A DNA stretch of 64,000 nucleotides from Arachis hypogaea (lineage: Eukaryota; Streptophyta; Magnoliopsida; Fabales; Fabaceae). Location: the NCBI RefSeq assembly GCF_003086295.3, contig NC_092054.1, forward strand, positions 56,149,546 to 56,213,545. Reading direction: 5' to 3'. Shown piece after piece: positions 11,885 to 24,075 of the stretch; the first letter of the stretch is position 1, and every line of letters starts with the position of its first letter. A program made the translations under genes and the position numbers. The notes under the pieces were generated by a model. That model made no database searches. It saw nothing but the letters and a program-made list of their open reading frames with translations, and was not told where the DNA came from.

Positions 11885-13083
11885 CTAAGAAAATGGGAAT
11901 GGTGGTTTGTTGTTGAACATATTCTGGGTTCTTCCACCTTGATTATTATTGAAGCCTTGCTGAGGATTCTATTGATCCTTCCATGAGAGGTTAGGATGAT
12001 TTTCCCATGAGGATTTGTAAGTGTTTCCATAGGGTTCTCCCATGTAATTCACCTCTTTCATCATGGGTTGATTTGGATCATAGACATCTCCATCACAGGA
12101 GGTGTCTTGAGTGCTGCCAGTTGCAGCTTGCACTCCAGTCAAGTGCTGAGAGATCATATTGACCTATTGGGTCAAGATCTTGTTCTGAGCCAATATGGAA
12201 TTTAGAGTGTCAACTTCCAGGACTCATTTCTTCTGAGCTGCCCCATTGTTCACAGGGTTTCTCTCAAAAGTATACATGAATTGGTTATTTGTAACCATTT
12301 CAATGAGTTCATGCGCCTCTTCAGGTGTTTTCTTCAAGTGGAGTGATCCACCAGCAGAATGATCCAAAGACATCTTGGATATTTCAGATAGACCATCATA
12401 GAAGATTCCTAGGATAGACCATTCTGAGAGCATGTCAAGAGGACATATCCTGATCAGTTGCTTGTATCTTTCCTAAGCTTTATAGAGGGTTCACCCTCAC
12501 TTTGTCTGAAGGTTAGAACTTCCACCCTGAGCTTGCTCAGTTTTTGAGGTGGAAAGAACTTGGCCAAGAAAGTATTGACCAACTTTTCCCAAGAGTCTAA
12601 GCTTTTCTTAGGTTGAGAATCCAACCACATCCTAGCTCTATCTCTAATAGAAAAAGAGAAAAGCATAAGCCTATAGACCTCAGGATCCACTCCATTGGTC
12701 TTAATACTATTATAGATTTGTAAGAATTCAGATAAGAACTGATGTGGATCTTCCAGTGGAAGTCTATGGAACTTGTAATTCTGTTGCATTAGGGAGACTA
12801 ACTGAGGCTTAAGCTCAAAGTTATTTGCTCTAATGGCAGGTATAGAGATACTTCTGCCATAGAGGTCAGAAGTTGGTGCAATGAAGTCACCAAGAACCTT
12901 CCTTGCATCTCCTCCATTATTTGGCTCAGCTGCCATATCTGTGTTTTCAGCTTCTTATTCGAATAGCTCTATGAGGTTTCCTCCAGAATGTTGTGCTTTA
13001 AGTTGTTGTAAACTCTTTCTTAGGGTCCTCTCAGGTTCAAGATCAGGATCAAAGAGAGGTTCTTTATCTCTATTCCTGCTCAT
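11885..13083 (-). pseudogene. gag: K gag (Athila type), disrupted
   Basis: The start is at 13083 (MSRNRDKEP, parallel to MSRNKEKG in B). The capsid-like gag domain lies at 12936-12454, with ELKPQLVSLMQQN, DPHQFLSEFLQI, RARMWLDSQP and NTFLAKFFPPQKLSKLR, the hallmarks of plant gypsy/Athila gag. Lesions: an in-frame TAA at 12955-12957, a frameshift near 12480, and the frame ends at TAG 11885-11887, a position shared with B. Gag forms the particle shell of the retrotransposon; this copy is not functional. Confidence 0.85.
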
Positions 13084-14498
13084 AAACAAGAAAAAGAAAA
13101 CAAGAAAGAAGAAGAATGGGAGCTCTATGTCAAAGAATAGAGGACTCCCTGTGATATGTGAAGAACAAAGAAGAATGAAGATAGAGAGAAGAGAAGAAGA
13201 ATTTGAATAAAAGGGGATAAAGATTTCGAAAATTAAGAAGTGAAAAGAGAAACTAGAATTAAAATATTTTTGTTTTTATTTTATTTATTAATTGAATTCA
13301 AAAATAAAAACTAATTAACTAAAAAGATTTGAAAATTGGATGATGGATTTCAAAAAAGAAGAGAGAGAAGGAAGTAAGAGATTTTCGAAAATAGAAGAGA
13401 GAGGAAGTAGTTAGGAAGTTTTGAAAAAGAAGAAAGAGAAAACAAGCAACTAATTAAGAAAGATTTGAAAATAAGATAAGATAGAAAATTTGAAAAAGAT
13501 TTGATTTTGAAATTTGAAATTTGAATTTTGAATTTTAAAATTTAAATTTTGAAAATTAAATTTTAAATTTTAAATTTTGAATTGGAAACAACATAAGATA
13601 AATATTAGAAAAAGATTTGGGTTTTGAAAAGATTTGATTTTGAAATTCAAAGTTAAGATAAGATAAGATAATGATTTGAAATTTAATAAAAGATAACAAA
13701 AGATAAGATAAAGATTTGAAAAAATTTTGAATTTTAAACTTTAAAAGAAAGATAAGATAAGATAAAATCACAATTAAAAGAAAAGATTTGAAAATGATTT
13801 TAAAAATATAAGATTTGAAATTTGAAATTTGAAATTAAGATAAGATAAGTTAATTATTTTGAAATTAAACTTGAAATTTTTGTTAAATATTTCGAAAATA
13901 TTTTGAATAAGGATAGAAAAGATATTTTTTTTGAATTAGTGAAGAAAGAGAAAAACAATCAAAAGGCACTAAACATAAAATTTTTAGATTAAAAGACACT
14001 CATTTTTTGAAAATTAATAATACAAACACCAAAAGACACCAAACTTAAAATTTTTAAGATCAAAATAAGAAAAGAAACAAGAACAACTTGAATACCAATA
14101 AAGAACACTAAGAACAATTTCGAAAATTCAAAGAAAAAAAAGAACACACAAAGGACACCAAACATAAGAATTGACACTAGACTCATAGAAAAGATACTAT
14201 TTTTTGAAAATTTTTTGAAAAGAAAGCAAGAAAATTTGAAACTTTAACAAGAACAAGAACAAAGACACAAACAAAAGATAAAGATTACTAAAGAAAAGAA
14301 AAGATTTTGAAAAATTTTTGAAAAAGAAAACAAGAAATAGGTATGACTCAAAGTAAGAAAATCAAAAGAAAATACATAGCCAAAAATAGAAAAGGTTTTG
14401 AAAAATTTTTGAAAAGAAAAAAAAAAGACTCAAAACAAAAGTAAAAAGTACCTAATCTAAGCAATAAGATAATTCGGTTGTTTGTTAAATCCGAACAA
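13084..14498 (-). other. K untranslated leader (AT-rich)
   Basis: About 1.4 kb between PBS and gag, dominated by GATTTGAAAA, GAAATTTGAA and AAGATAAGAT runs. It has no coding sign. The leader of B (44135-45968) has the same composition and place. Confidence 0.7.
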
Positions 14499-14516
14499 TC
14501 CCCCGCAACGGCTCCA
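14499..14516 (-). other. K primer-binding site (tRNA-Asp, mutated)
   Basis: The plus strand reads TCCCCCGCAACGGCTCCA, two changes from the tRNA-Asp 3' end. It is 6 bp from the LTR start at 14523, as in B. Confidence 0.85.
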
Positions 14517-14522
14517 AAAACT

Positions 14523-16061
14523 TGGTGCATGAAACTGGCTCCGCAGAATTCATACAGATAGACTGGCAAGTATACCGGGTCATCCAAGTAATCCCTTAGG
14601 TGAGTGAGTGTCGATCCCACGGAGATTGTTGGTTTGAGCAAGTAGTGGATACCTTGCTGATCTTAGTTAGGTGGATAGAAATTATAGTTTGCCATGAAAA
14701 ACATATAAAACAGATAAATAGAACGTTATTGGATAGATGAGAAATCAATGGTGATAGAACGGTTGAGGCTTCGAAGATACTTTGTCTTTCCGGATTAACT
14801 TTTCTTACTGTCTTCTTCAATAACCTTCTGATTCCTTCAATGGCAGCAGTAAGTGATTAACTCATGTCCTCTCATCAAGTTAGCCTCCTCCACTACAGCA
14901 ATCCACCACGTTGAGATGACTGATGTCCTCTCATCAAGCCACATCTAGGTTTCTCACTGTAGCAGAAGATGAAGCTCTAAGCAATCCACTCCCCTTCACG
15001 ATCCTACTCAAGGTGCCACAAACAAGGCAGATCTTCCGAATAAAAAGTGCTACTTCTCTGACTCTAACCTTAACGCCATAGAGACCTCAAAAAACCCATA
15101 GTCAACGAGATTATATGTCACATATCCAAAGTTGCTCAAATGCTCTATTGGAATCCGCAATGCAATCTCTAGCTTTAGTTCAACACTATCTGGGTCAGGA
15201 ATCGCACGAAACCCATTAGAACAAGGGTGATTGTCACGGGTCACCCTCAATTCATAAGATGAAGAACGAGTTTGTATAAGAGAATAGAATCAGACATATT
15301 AAATTAGAATAGTAATATTATTGATCCATGAAACTCAGCAGAGCTCCTAACCTTAACCTTAGGAGGTTAGTGACTCATACTATACATAATAGTATTCGAA
15401 TGAGCAAAGATCTAAAAGTCCTTAACAATGGTGATCTTTGTTATATTTATACTAGTCTAGTAACTAAGGATTACAGAAAATAAGATAAATTAGTTTTGTA
15501 GTGCAAAAATCCGCTTCTAGGGCCCACTTGGTGAGTGTTTGGGTTGAGCTTGAGTGTTTCCCACGAGCTAGTACCCCTTAGGGGCATTGAACGCTGGCTT
15601 GGGATTCCCTTTTGGGCGTTGGATGCCAGCTGCTCCCCTGTGGGCGCTGGACGCTAGGAATGGGGCTGGTGGCTGGCATTGAACGCCAGTTTTGGGCCTT
15701 CATTTCCAAAGTAAAGTATAAACTATTATATATTTATGGAAAGCCATGGATGTTAGCTTTCCATAGCCATTGTGAGTGTGCTATTTGGACTTTTGTAGCA
15801 CCAGAAAAGCTCTTTCGAGTGTACGGAGGTCAGATCCTGACAGCATCTGCAGTCCTTTCTCTATCTATGAATCAGACTTTTGCTTAAGCTCTTCAATTTT
15901 AGCCAGAAAATACCTAAAATCACCATAAACCACACAAACTTAAAGTAGAATCGAAAAATGTGAATTTTGCCCTAAAACCTATGAAAACATAATAAAACTT
16001 AAACAAAACATAATGAAAACTATATGAAAATGATACCAAAAAGCATATAAAATATCCGCTC
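14523..16061 (-). repeat. K 5' LTR
   Basis: It starts TGGTGCATGAAAC and ends ATATCCGCTC, lacking the terminal ATCA seen in B and F. It contains palindromes (TTGAACGCTGG, about 15580-15690) and the conserved LTR hairpin at 15735-15765. The remainder matches B-family LTRs at low identity. Confidence 0.8.
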
Positions 16062-17925
16062 TTACGAGTTGTGCGTACGCACAACAATGATGCGTATGCA
16101 CAGGCTATGAATTCATTCTGGTGTGTGCGTACACAAAGCAATGATGCATATGCAAAGCCTTGTTTTTTACCCAAAACTCTATTTCTAACTATTTGACCTT
16201 TCTGTTAAGCTTGTAAACTTCCATAACTACCATTTTTAATCCCCTAGCTAGTGTTTAGGCTTGATGAATCCATATTTGATGATGATTTTTGGTTAGAATT
16301 GAATGGATTCTCATCATATAAACTCGCACTTATTCCCTTGAATAGCATGCTTTTGAACTTTCCTCCCAAATTGCGCTTGATTATGAAAATATGCTCTTTT
16401 GTGCCTAATTTAATCTATTTTATTCCATTTGCCTTCCATTCGATATGTTGTTTGTGGGTGATTCCAGGTGTATAAGGTAGGGATGAGTTGGAGAAAATGG
16501 AAGAAGAGCATACAAAGTGGAGGAAACATGAAGAATCAAAGGAGATGAGTTCAGAGACGTGTGCGTATGCACAGCTACTTGTGCATATGGAAAGCTGCCC
16601 AATCAGAGCACATGGATCAGTTCGAGCATGTCACTCGTCCAACCAGGCATCGCCTAGTGTGCGTGCGCATAAGACTTTAGGATGCGAGAGTGTACTGGGT
16701 GAAATAAAAAGGGGTATTTTCTATTTTAAATTTAGAGTAGGTGACTTAGGATTGTTGAGTACTGTGGGTGGATTAACTAGAGTCTTTATGGGGGTGTACT
16801 AAGTGGATTAAAGAGAACGTATCTGAGTATAGTGGGCTTAAGCTTGAAGAAGTATATTTTGATTTATGAAATTGATTTTGGGTATGATTGTTTCATCTTA
16901 GCACTCTTTCTCCTGGTGGTGAGAAATCTCTTCTTTATTCCTCCAGGTATGGAAAATCGCCTCCAACGAGATGGTGGAACGTTAGGATCCCCTCCTTTGT
17001 TCCTCTTAAATTTCTGAGAACATACCTCTTGGGTAGACACAAGGGTTGTGGTTTCGCTCCAATTGCTCCAGGTTGGTTGTTGAGGCTCTTCGGGTAGATG
17101 CAAGGGTATGGTTTACCCCACTTGCTCCGGGTTATGATGATTTGAGCTTTCTGGGTAGTAGAAGGGGTAGTCGTTCCCTGGGTCGACGCAGTGGGTCGCC
17201 CCTACTTGCTCCAAGTTGATATTTGAGATTCTGTTGACCCACGTCGCAGGTGTGGCCGGATACTTGTACCTTTCCAGAAGATCTCCCATAATGAGATGAT
17301 AAATGAATAGACTCTTAGGGATGCGCACACGCAGGGACTGTCCAGGGTTCGCTACCGAACATGTCGGGTTTGGCTGGATAACCGACTGATGAGACTCATC
17401 GGCCATAGGGCAGACATGCATCATCTACATTTGTATGATTTGTTTGAGTATGCATACCTATTTTGGCTTGCCTATTTTATTATCTGCTTTTATATGCTAC
17501 ATGACTTAAATGTTGTATCTATTTCTTTAATTGTGTATTACTTGTATGCTTTGTATGTATTTGACCTTGAAAGATGCCTCAGATGGTAAAGGAGAGCTGA
17601 GGATTGTTCTACCTGGTGATTGGGAGGTTTGTAGAGAACTGAAATAGAGGAGATAGATTAGAATCCCTAGGTAGAATTACCATATTTCTGGTTAGTGAGA
17701 ACTCTAGGCTTTGATCTGGATTGTAGAAGTTTAGGATTGCCTTCGACTTCATGGAGCCTTATATCTTATCTTTTGGAAATTGTTACCATACTGAGAACTT
17801 TTGGTTTTTATTCCATCCGTATTTTGTTGTTTTTAGATGCAATGTGAGGCACCTCGCTGAGCGTGCTAGAGACTCTTTCAGAAGCAAAGATCTACTTTTG
17901 GGGTTTTTAGATTATGTACTTAGCT

Positions 17926-17990
<65 letters not shown>

Positions 17991-18190
17991 ATTCTTCACT
18001 GTTGTATTAAAACTTGTATTTGTCCTTTTTAGAGGTTGACTTCGGAGAATCAGGAATTGTACCTTCCATTTTTGGTTTTCTATATAAGCCTTCTATCTTA
18101 GCGCTTTTTGAGTGTGACGCATTGTCGGTTTTACTTTGTTCATCTTTTCTTTCGGGCTCCCAGTTAAACTCTTCTTCATATATATTGTGG
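16062..18190 (+). mobile_element. Remnant M: non-Athila gypsy-type LTR/untranslated sequence
   Basis: No long open frame. It has GTGCGTACGCAC palindromes (about 16070-16090), imperfect tandem repeats with CTTGCTCCGGGTT and CTGGGTAG (about 16960-17230), and a tail with TTCATCTTTTCTTTCGGGCTC. I associate these with Del/Tekay-like gypsy LTRs in legumes from memory, so the family call is tentative. It abuts K at ~16061 and element N at ~18190. I see no TSD and no coding domains. Confidence 0.4.
17925..17992. repeat. Compound microsatellite (AT)n(GT)n(GTAT)n
   Basis: Runs of TATATA, then about 18 GT units, then TATG/GTAT units, inside remnant M. Confidence 0.95.
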
Positions 18191-19360
18191 AATATATTTT
18201 GAGCTAAGAACACACAACCTTGTGAGTTTTGAGCCTAATGGTGTGGTTACATGTTATAACCACTTATTTTTCTTCTTGTGTGCATTATTCTCTTTCTATG
18301 ATTGTAATCTTTGATTTTTTTGATTCTTTATATCCATTATTTTGTGTATTCATGCATTTATATGATTGAGGCCATCATTTCATTTAGCTCACTTGCCCAA
18401 AAATCCTTACCTTTTTATCTTCCATTGTTAGCCAATTTGAGCCTACAATTAACCCACTTGTTCTTAATTTAGCACATTACAAGCCTTAAAGTGGAAAACA
18501 ATAAATGTCCTTATTTGGATCTTTGATTAGCTTAGGCTAGCGTGTGTGTCATTCAATTGTGGGAAAATTTGGGACATTGGGTGAATAAAAGGGTAGTTTT
18601 GTATTTTTTTTTATAAATATCGGGAATTGGGTGAATACTCATGTATTAATCAAATGCTAAACCTTGTGCATTGATGTTCTTGTATATAGAAAGAAAAAAA
18701 TGAGAAAGACAAAAGAAAAAGGAAAAAAAGAAAAAGAAGAAAAAAACTAATATGAAAAAAAAATAGAAAAAAGGAAGAAAAAAAAAAGAAAGAAATAAAA
18801 AGGGGACAAAATGCCCCAAAGTGAAGCTCAATAAAATCAATGCATAAGTATTGTGAAATGAAAAGAAAATGCATAAGTATGTGAAAAAGTGAGGAGAATG
18901 GGTAGTTAGGCTAGAACTTAATTGTATAGGTTGTCATGGGTTAGGTGGGAAGTTTAAGCTTATCAAAGATTCAAATTTCAAGCTCGCTTGACCAAATATG
19001 CATCTTACCTTGACCCTAGCCCCATTACAACCTAAAGGGAAGACCTCATGATACTTGTATGCATGCATGAAATATATGTTGATTGTTAGATGATAAACAA
19101 ATCTTGGAAAGCATGATTAGGAGAGAATTGAGTGAATCAACCCTAAACACTTGAGAGAATAGAGTGCAAACATATATCCGGTGAGGGTTCGATTGCTCAA
19201 GTACATGTTTTCACCTATGATCATCTTTTCATGCAAGTTTGTAAAAATATTTACTAACTCAATTCAATTGTGGCTTGGCATGGTTATTAATACCTTTAGC
19301 CCTTGTGCATATATGTTTCTTGGGAATTGACTTATTTTGAGCAAGCAATTGTATTCATGT

Positions 19361-20500
19361 AGACGCGCACGCATGAAACGACGAGGTTGCAAGGCGACGC
19401 ATACGCGCACATGACGCGTACGCGTGAGTGGAAAATTTTCAAGCGACGTGCACGCGCACTGTACGCGTATGCGTCGATGTCCGCACGTGACCCAATTAAA
19501 GTGAATCCGCTAGGGGCGATTTCTGGGCTTTCCAGGCCCAAATCCAACTCATCTCTGATGCTATTTAACACAAGAAATGAAGAGGAATCAATATACCTAG
19601 ACACTTAGGCACTAGTGTAGTTTGAGATTAGTTTTTGGAGGGAAAGTTAGTTTTAAAGAGAGAAGCTCTCACTTCTCTCTAGGATTAGGATTATGTTAGA
19701 TCTAGATTAGGAACTCTTAGATCTAGTTTAATTTCATGCTTTGATTTACTTTTCTCCTTGTAATTCTTTTTCTTCTACCTTTCCTCTCTCTAGTTTTGCT
19801 TTTAATTCATGTAATTTTCTACTTTTATAGTGATGCATTTTTGTTTCTTCCATTTTCATTTTAATGCAATTTGTGATTCATGTTCCTTTATTGTTGAATT
19901 GCTTTACTTTCCTTTTATGCCTTCCAAGTGTTTAAAAAAATGCTTGGTTGGATTTTAGAGTAGAATTTTATGCTTTTGCCTTAGGAAGGTAACTTAGGAA
20001 CTCTTGAGTTACTAATGTCCAAGTGATTGATGATTGGGAGCCATTAACTCTAGATCTCACTAATTGAATTGGTGGAGAACTAGGACTTATGGACTTGGAT
20101 TGATATAGCTCATTTGACTTTCCTTTACTAGTTAGAGGATGACTTAATGGGATTGATCCATGCCAATTCTCATGTTGTGGTTAGTGATAAGGATAGAGAT
20201 CCTTGACCACCAACCTTTGCCAAGACCTTTTTCGTTGTTAGTTTATTTTCATTGCCATTTAATTTTCATGTCTCTCATCTCTAAAATCCCAAAACATACC
20301 TCATAACCAATAACAAGACACTTTATTGCAATTCCTAGGGAGAACGACCCGAGGTTCCAATACTTCGGTTTATAAATTTAGGGGTTTGTTTTAGTGACAA
20401 ACAAAATTTTTGTATGAAAATATTATTGCTTGGTTTAGAAACTATACTTGCAATGAAGATTCATTTTTGAATTCTAAACCACACAAAAATCTAATCATCA
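19361..20500 (+). repeat. N LTR (5' end missing)
   Basis: It contains CGCGTACGCG palindromes (19365-19480), matches C-type LTRs in opposite orientation, and ends CTAATCATCA just before the PBS. Confidence 0.75.
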
Positions 20501-20503
20501 AAA

Positions 20504-20521
20504 TGGCGCTGTTGCCGGGGA
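20504..20521 (+). other. N primer-binding site (tRNA-Asp)
   Basis: TGGCGCTGTTGCCGGGGA, one change from the exact tRNA-Asp complement, 3 bp after the LTR. Confidence 0.9.
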
Positions 20522-20669
20522 ATTGCAATGGTGTTATGTTATTGGTTATTGTATATATGTGAATATTGTGAATACGTTTGCCTTTTGCTTCTTTGTTAAT
20601 ACTTGCTAGTTTTAGGATTTAATTTTCTCGCTCCTTATTTGATTTTTGTTTTCATTTTCTCTTGCTATC

Positions 20670-20938
20670 ATGAATTCTCACTTTGGCTATGAGTTTGGTT
20701 CTAATTATGTTGTAGGAAGTGGAGATTACAATGAAGAGATGTATCAAGGATGGGACAACCAAAGGTGGGAGGAGCCATATGCATATGATCAATCTTCCTG
20801 GTAACAACCTCCACCAATGCACTATGAGGAAGAGCCATTCTATGATGCATACTAATCAAATGGCTATGGTGAATCTCCTTGTGACTTTCAAGAACCACCA
20901 CCATATGCCTACAAATCATATCCTCAACATGAACCTTC
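20670..20938 (+). pseudogene. N ORF1 start, truncated
   Basis: ATG at 20670 opens MNSHFGYEFGSNYVV and then QGWDNQRWEEP, the same N terminus as C ORF1 (56179). In-frame stops follow (after DQSSW and in the Pro/Tyr region), and the frame is cut at 20938 by unrelated LTR sequence. The role is unknown. It lies about 150 nt downstream of the PBS, the short leader typical of this group. Confidence 0.7.
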
Positions 20939-21036
20939 CCAGTATTTTTATTCTAAACTTTTTGTGACAACCTTTCTAAATTGATGAGGCGGATTTTTGC
21001 TGGTTAAGAGCTATACTCGCAACGTTATTCTATTAT
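20938..21036 (+). repeat. Left arm of 99-bp inverted repeat (LTR fragment)
   Basis: It is the reverse complement of 22577-22675 with about two mismatches. It is the 3' part of an I-type LTR in plus orientation. Confidence 0.85.
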
Positions 21037-21042
21037 GAGGTC

Positions 21043-22560
21043 TGACGAACGGATTGCTACTAGTAAAGAATTTTATAAAAAATAATCGCATTGTAAGTAT
21101 AGTTTCTAAACCAACAAAGAATCCTTTCGTACAAAAGTTTGGTTGTCACAAGTAACACCCAATAAAACTGAAGTATTTAAATCTCGGGTCGTCTCTCAAG
21201 GAATTACAGGGAAGTATGATTTATTATTGGTTATGGAAAAAGGTATATTTTTGGGTTTTTGAAATAGGGAACAGGAAAATAAACTGGCGATAAAGTAAAT
21301 TAATTATCATGAACACCATTGCAAGGTATAAGAACTGGAAATCCCATCCCAGTTATCCTTATCAGGTGTGATGAGAATTGTTTATTGCTCCCACTTAGTT
21401 AACCCTTACTAAATAAAGAAAAGTCAAGTGGACTAATCAATTTGATTCCTCAAGTACTAGTCAACTCCTATGGAAAGACTAGCTTTAGAGGGATCCAAAT
21501 CAATCAGCAATTTTCAATTTTCAATCAACAGCTGAGTTTGATAACTCAAGTGTCACCAATTACTTCACCAAGGCAAAGGGAGAAAAATCTAAATTATTTA
21601 TATCATAAGTAAAATAAAGTAATCATAAATCTGAAATACCTCAAATTGTATTAAATAGAATTTTCAAATCTAACATGAAGAGTTCATAAGCCAATTTGGC
21701 AACATAAGTAATTAGCAAGTGAAATAGAGCAACTAAAGTAATAGAGTAAATAAAAGTAGAAGAAAAACTAAAGTAAAGGAACATTGAACCTGGAATGAAG
21801 AAATAACCATAAACTAAGAGAAATCCTAATCCTAAAATCTAAGAGAGAGGAGTGAGCCTCTCTCTCTAGAAAACTACATCTAAAACCTAAAATTATGAAT
21901 TATGAATGTTGTGTCATGAATGAATGGATTCTCCCACTTTATAGCCTCAAATCTGTGTTTTCTGGGCCAAAAACTGGGTCAGAAATAGCCCAGAAATCGC
22001 CAGGGGCAAATTCTGATCCGTACAGGTCGCTGCAAAGTCACGCGTATGCGTCGTCCATGCGTACGCGTGGATTGACTTTTCTCCAGGTCACGCATGCGCG
22101 GGATCCACGCGTGCGTGTCGCCTATCTTCAGAGCAGCGATGGCATATTATATATTGTTGCGAAGCTCTGGATGTTAGCTTTCCAAATCAATTAGAAGCAC
22201 CTCATTTGGACCTCTGTAGCTCAAGTTATGACCGTTTGAGTGCAAAGAGGTCAGGGCTGACAGCTTTGCAGTTCCTTCAATTTCTTTTATTCCTTCCACT
22301 TTTGCATGCTTCCTTTCCATCCTCTAAGCCATTCCTACCCTGTAATCTCTGAAAACACTTAACACACATATCACGGAATCGAATGATAGTAAGAGAGGAT
22401 TAAACATAGCAAATTTAAGACCAAAGAAACATTTTTCCAATCATAGCACAAAATCAGGAAGGAAAATGTAAAACATGCGAATTCTATGAATAAGTATGAG
22501 TTTAGTGGATAAAATCCACTCAATTAAGTACAAGATGTACCATGAAATAGTGGTGCATCA
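21043..22560 (-). repeat. LTR P (lone)
   Basis: The 1518-bp LTR starts TGACGAACGG and ends GGTGCATCA. It contains CGCGTATGCG palindromes (22035-22110) and the LTR hairpin block (about 22155-22185). The flanks AGGTC and ATTAA do not match, and no PBS or PPT adjoins, so it is a solo or rearranged LTR. Confidence 0.7.
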
Positions 22561-24075
22561 ATTAAGAGATTATAATATAATAGAATAGCGTTGCGAGTAT
22601 AGCTCTTAACCAGCAAAAATCTGCCTCATCAATTTAGAAAGGTTGTCACAAAAAGTTTAGAATAAAAATACTGGGAGTATGAGTCCCAGGTCGTCTCCCA
22701 ACGAGTTGCTAGAAAGTGTGCTTAGTTATTAATCAGGAGTTTTCCGAGAATTTTGAGAGTTGAATGACAGAAAATAAATAATTATAATTAAGTGCAATGA
22801 AAATAAAAGGGAATTTATAGTATTCAAAATAAAAAGCCTTGACTGGGGGAATGATTAATCGGAAGTTCTATCCTTGTTGGAATTCTCTCAAGTGTAGTAT
22901 AAAAAGGTTGTTATTTTTACATAGTTAACCCTTACTAAATAAAGGAAAGTCAGGTGATTGAGCTAACTCTTATTCGCAAATCCTAGTCCTCTCCCTTGAG
23001 AAGGTGTAGCGTTAGTAAATACAGAATTAGCCAACAACTTCCAATTTAACTAACCACTTGAGCATTCCAACTCAAGTTTCTCCTCTTAATCAACCCCCAT
23101 GTCAAGTAGGGGATCTACTCTAGTGACATGGATACCATATTTGTTATTTGGAGTTTGGAATAGAAAAGAGACATGATAATTTAAATAAAATAGAGATTCA
23201 AATTAATTAAAAGTAAAAGTAATCCTTTGCATCAACAATCCATGAAAATAATCCAATTACCACTTTAAACAAGAATTAAGAATATGGAATAATTAAAAGA
23301 GCAAATAAGGAAACAAACTAGAATAGTATCTTCAACGAAGGTGATGACTCTTCAATATCCAAAACAAAAGCAATAACTATGAATGTAAAGAAAAACTAGA
23401 GGAAGAGTAATTCTCTCTCTAGATTCAGATCTAAAAACCTAAAACTATCCTAATGAGAATATGTGTATGTCTATTTTGAGTCTCTGCATGTTTCCTGGCT
23501 TTATTCTGTGTTTCTGGGCCGAAAACTGGGTCAAAATGCGGCCCGAAATTGCCCCCAGCGTTTTCTGTTATTTATGCAGATCGCGCAGGTCACGCGTACG
23601 CGTCAGTCATGCGTGCGCGTCATTTGGCAAATTTCCTTGTCACGCGTACGCATCGTCCACGCGTGCGCGTCTTTTGTGCAGACTCCAATCCACCCGTACG
23701 CGTCAGGCACGCGCACGCGTCACTGCAAATTTCTCCATTCCGCGCGCTCGCATTAGCTATGCGTGCGCGTCGGTGCTCGCTGGTCATCTCCTTGGTTTCT
23801 TGTGTTCCTTCCATTTTTGCAAGCTTCTTCTCCGTTCTCTAAGCCATTCCTGCCTTATAAAGCCTGAAACACTTAGCACACGGATCACGGCATCGAATGG
23901 TATAAAGGAGAATTAAAATATACTAATTAAAGATCTCTAGGAAGCAAATTTTCAATCATAAAATAATACTAGGAAGGGATTGTAAAATCATGCAAATCAG
24001 ATGAATAAGTGGGTGAATACTTGATAAAAACCACTCAATTAAACACAAGATAAACCATAAAATAGTGGTTTATCA
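22561..24075 (-). repeat. LTR I (3' LTR of element I)
   Basis: It runs from the inverted-repeat arm (22577-22675) to GTGGTTTATCA at 24075, directly followed (minus sense: preceded) by a PPT and hairpin beta. CGCGTACGCG palindromes lie at 23590-23780. Its first bases are lost or interrupted next to LTR P. Confidence 0.8.

Larger units (their letters stand above)
3240..16061 (-). mobile_element. Element K: Athila-type gag-pro retrotransposon, broken by L, G and H
   Basis: Read on the minus strand, K has a 5' LTR (16061 to 14523), a degenerate tRNA-Asp PBS, a 1.4-kb AT-rich leader, gag, a gag-pro linker and part of a protease. The coding sequence is interrupted by insertions G (3427-5854) and H (6158-11403), and L cuts the protease at 3240. 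Removing G and H restores colinearity with the gag-pro region of B (41805-44134). No reverse transcriptase or integrase is visible. The LTR lacks its last 4 bp (ATCA) at the junction with M near 16061. Confidence 0.85.
18191..20938 (+). mobile_element. Fragment N: C-type element in plus orientation
   Basis: Order along the plus strand: 3' noncoding region (18191 to ~19360, reverse complement of 27230-28340), a 5'-truncated LTR (~19361-20500), PBS, and the start of ORF1. The LTR is flanked on both sides by internal sequence of the same family. That is expected of a tandem or recombined copy, with a deletion that removed the PPT and the LTR start. It ends abruptly at 20938. Confidence 0.75.

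Noticed and set aside
18646..18874. Hydrophobic membrane-protein-like frames (minus strand)
   Set aside because: They come from an A-rich run (GAAAAAG) read on the opposite strand; noncoding in the related regions at 27780-27850 and 51830-51920.
23461..23916. Arg-rich frame in LTR I (similar at 26573-26980, 31483-31877, 53758-54305)
   Set aside because: Product of CGCGTACGCG palindromes, which give open Arg/Ala/His-rich frames on both strands and in several frames.
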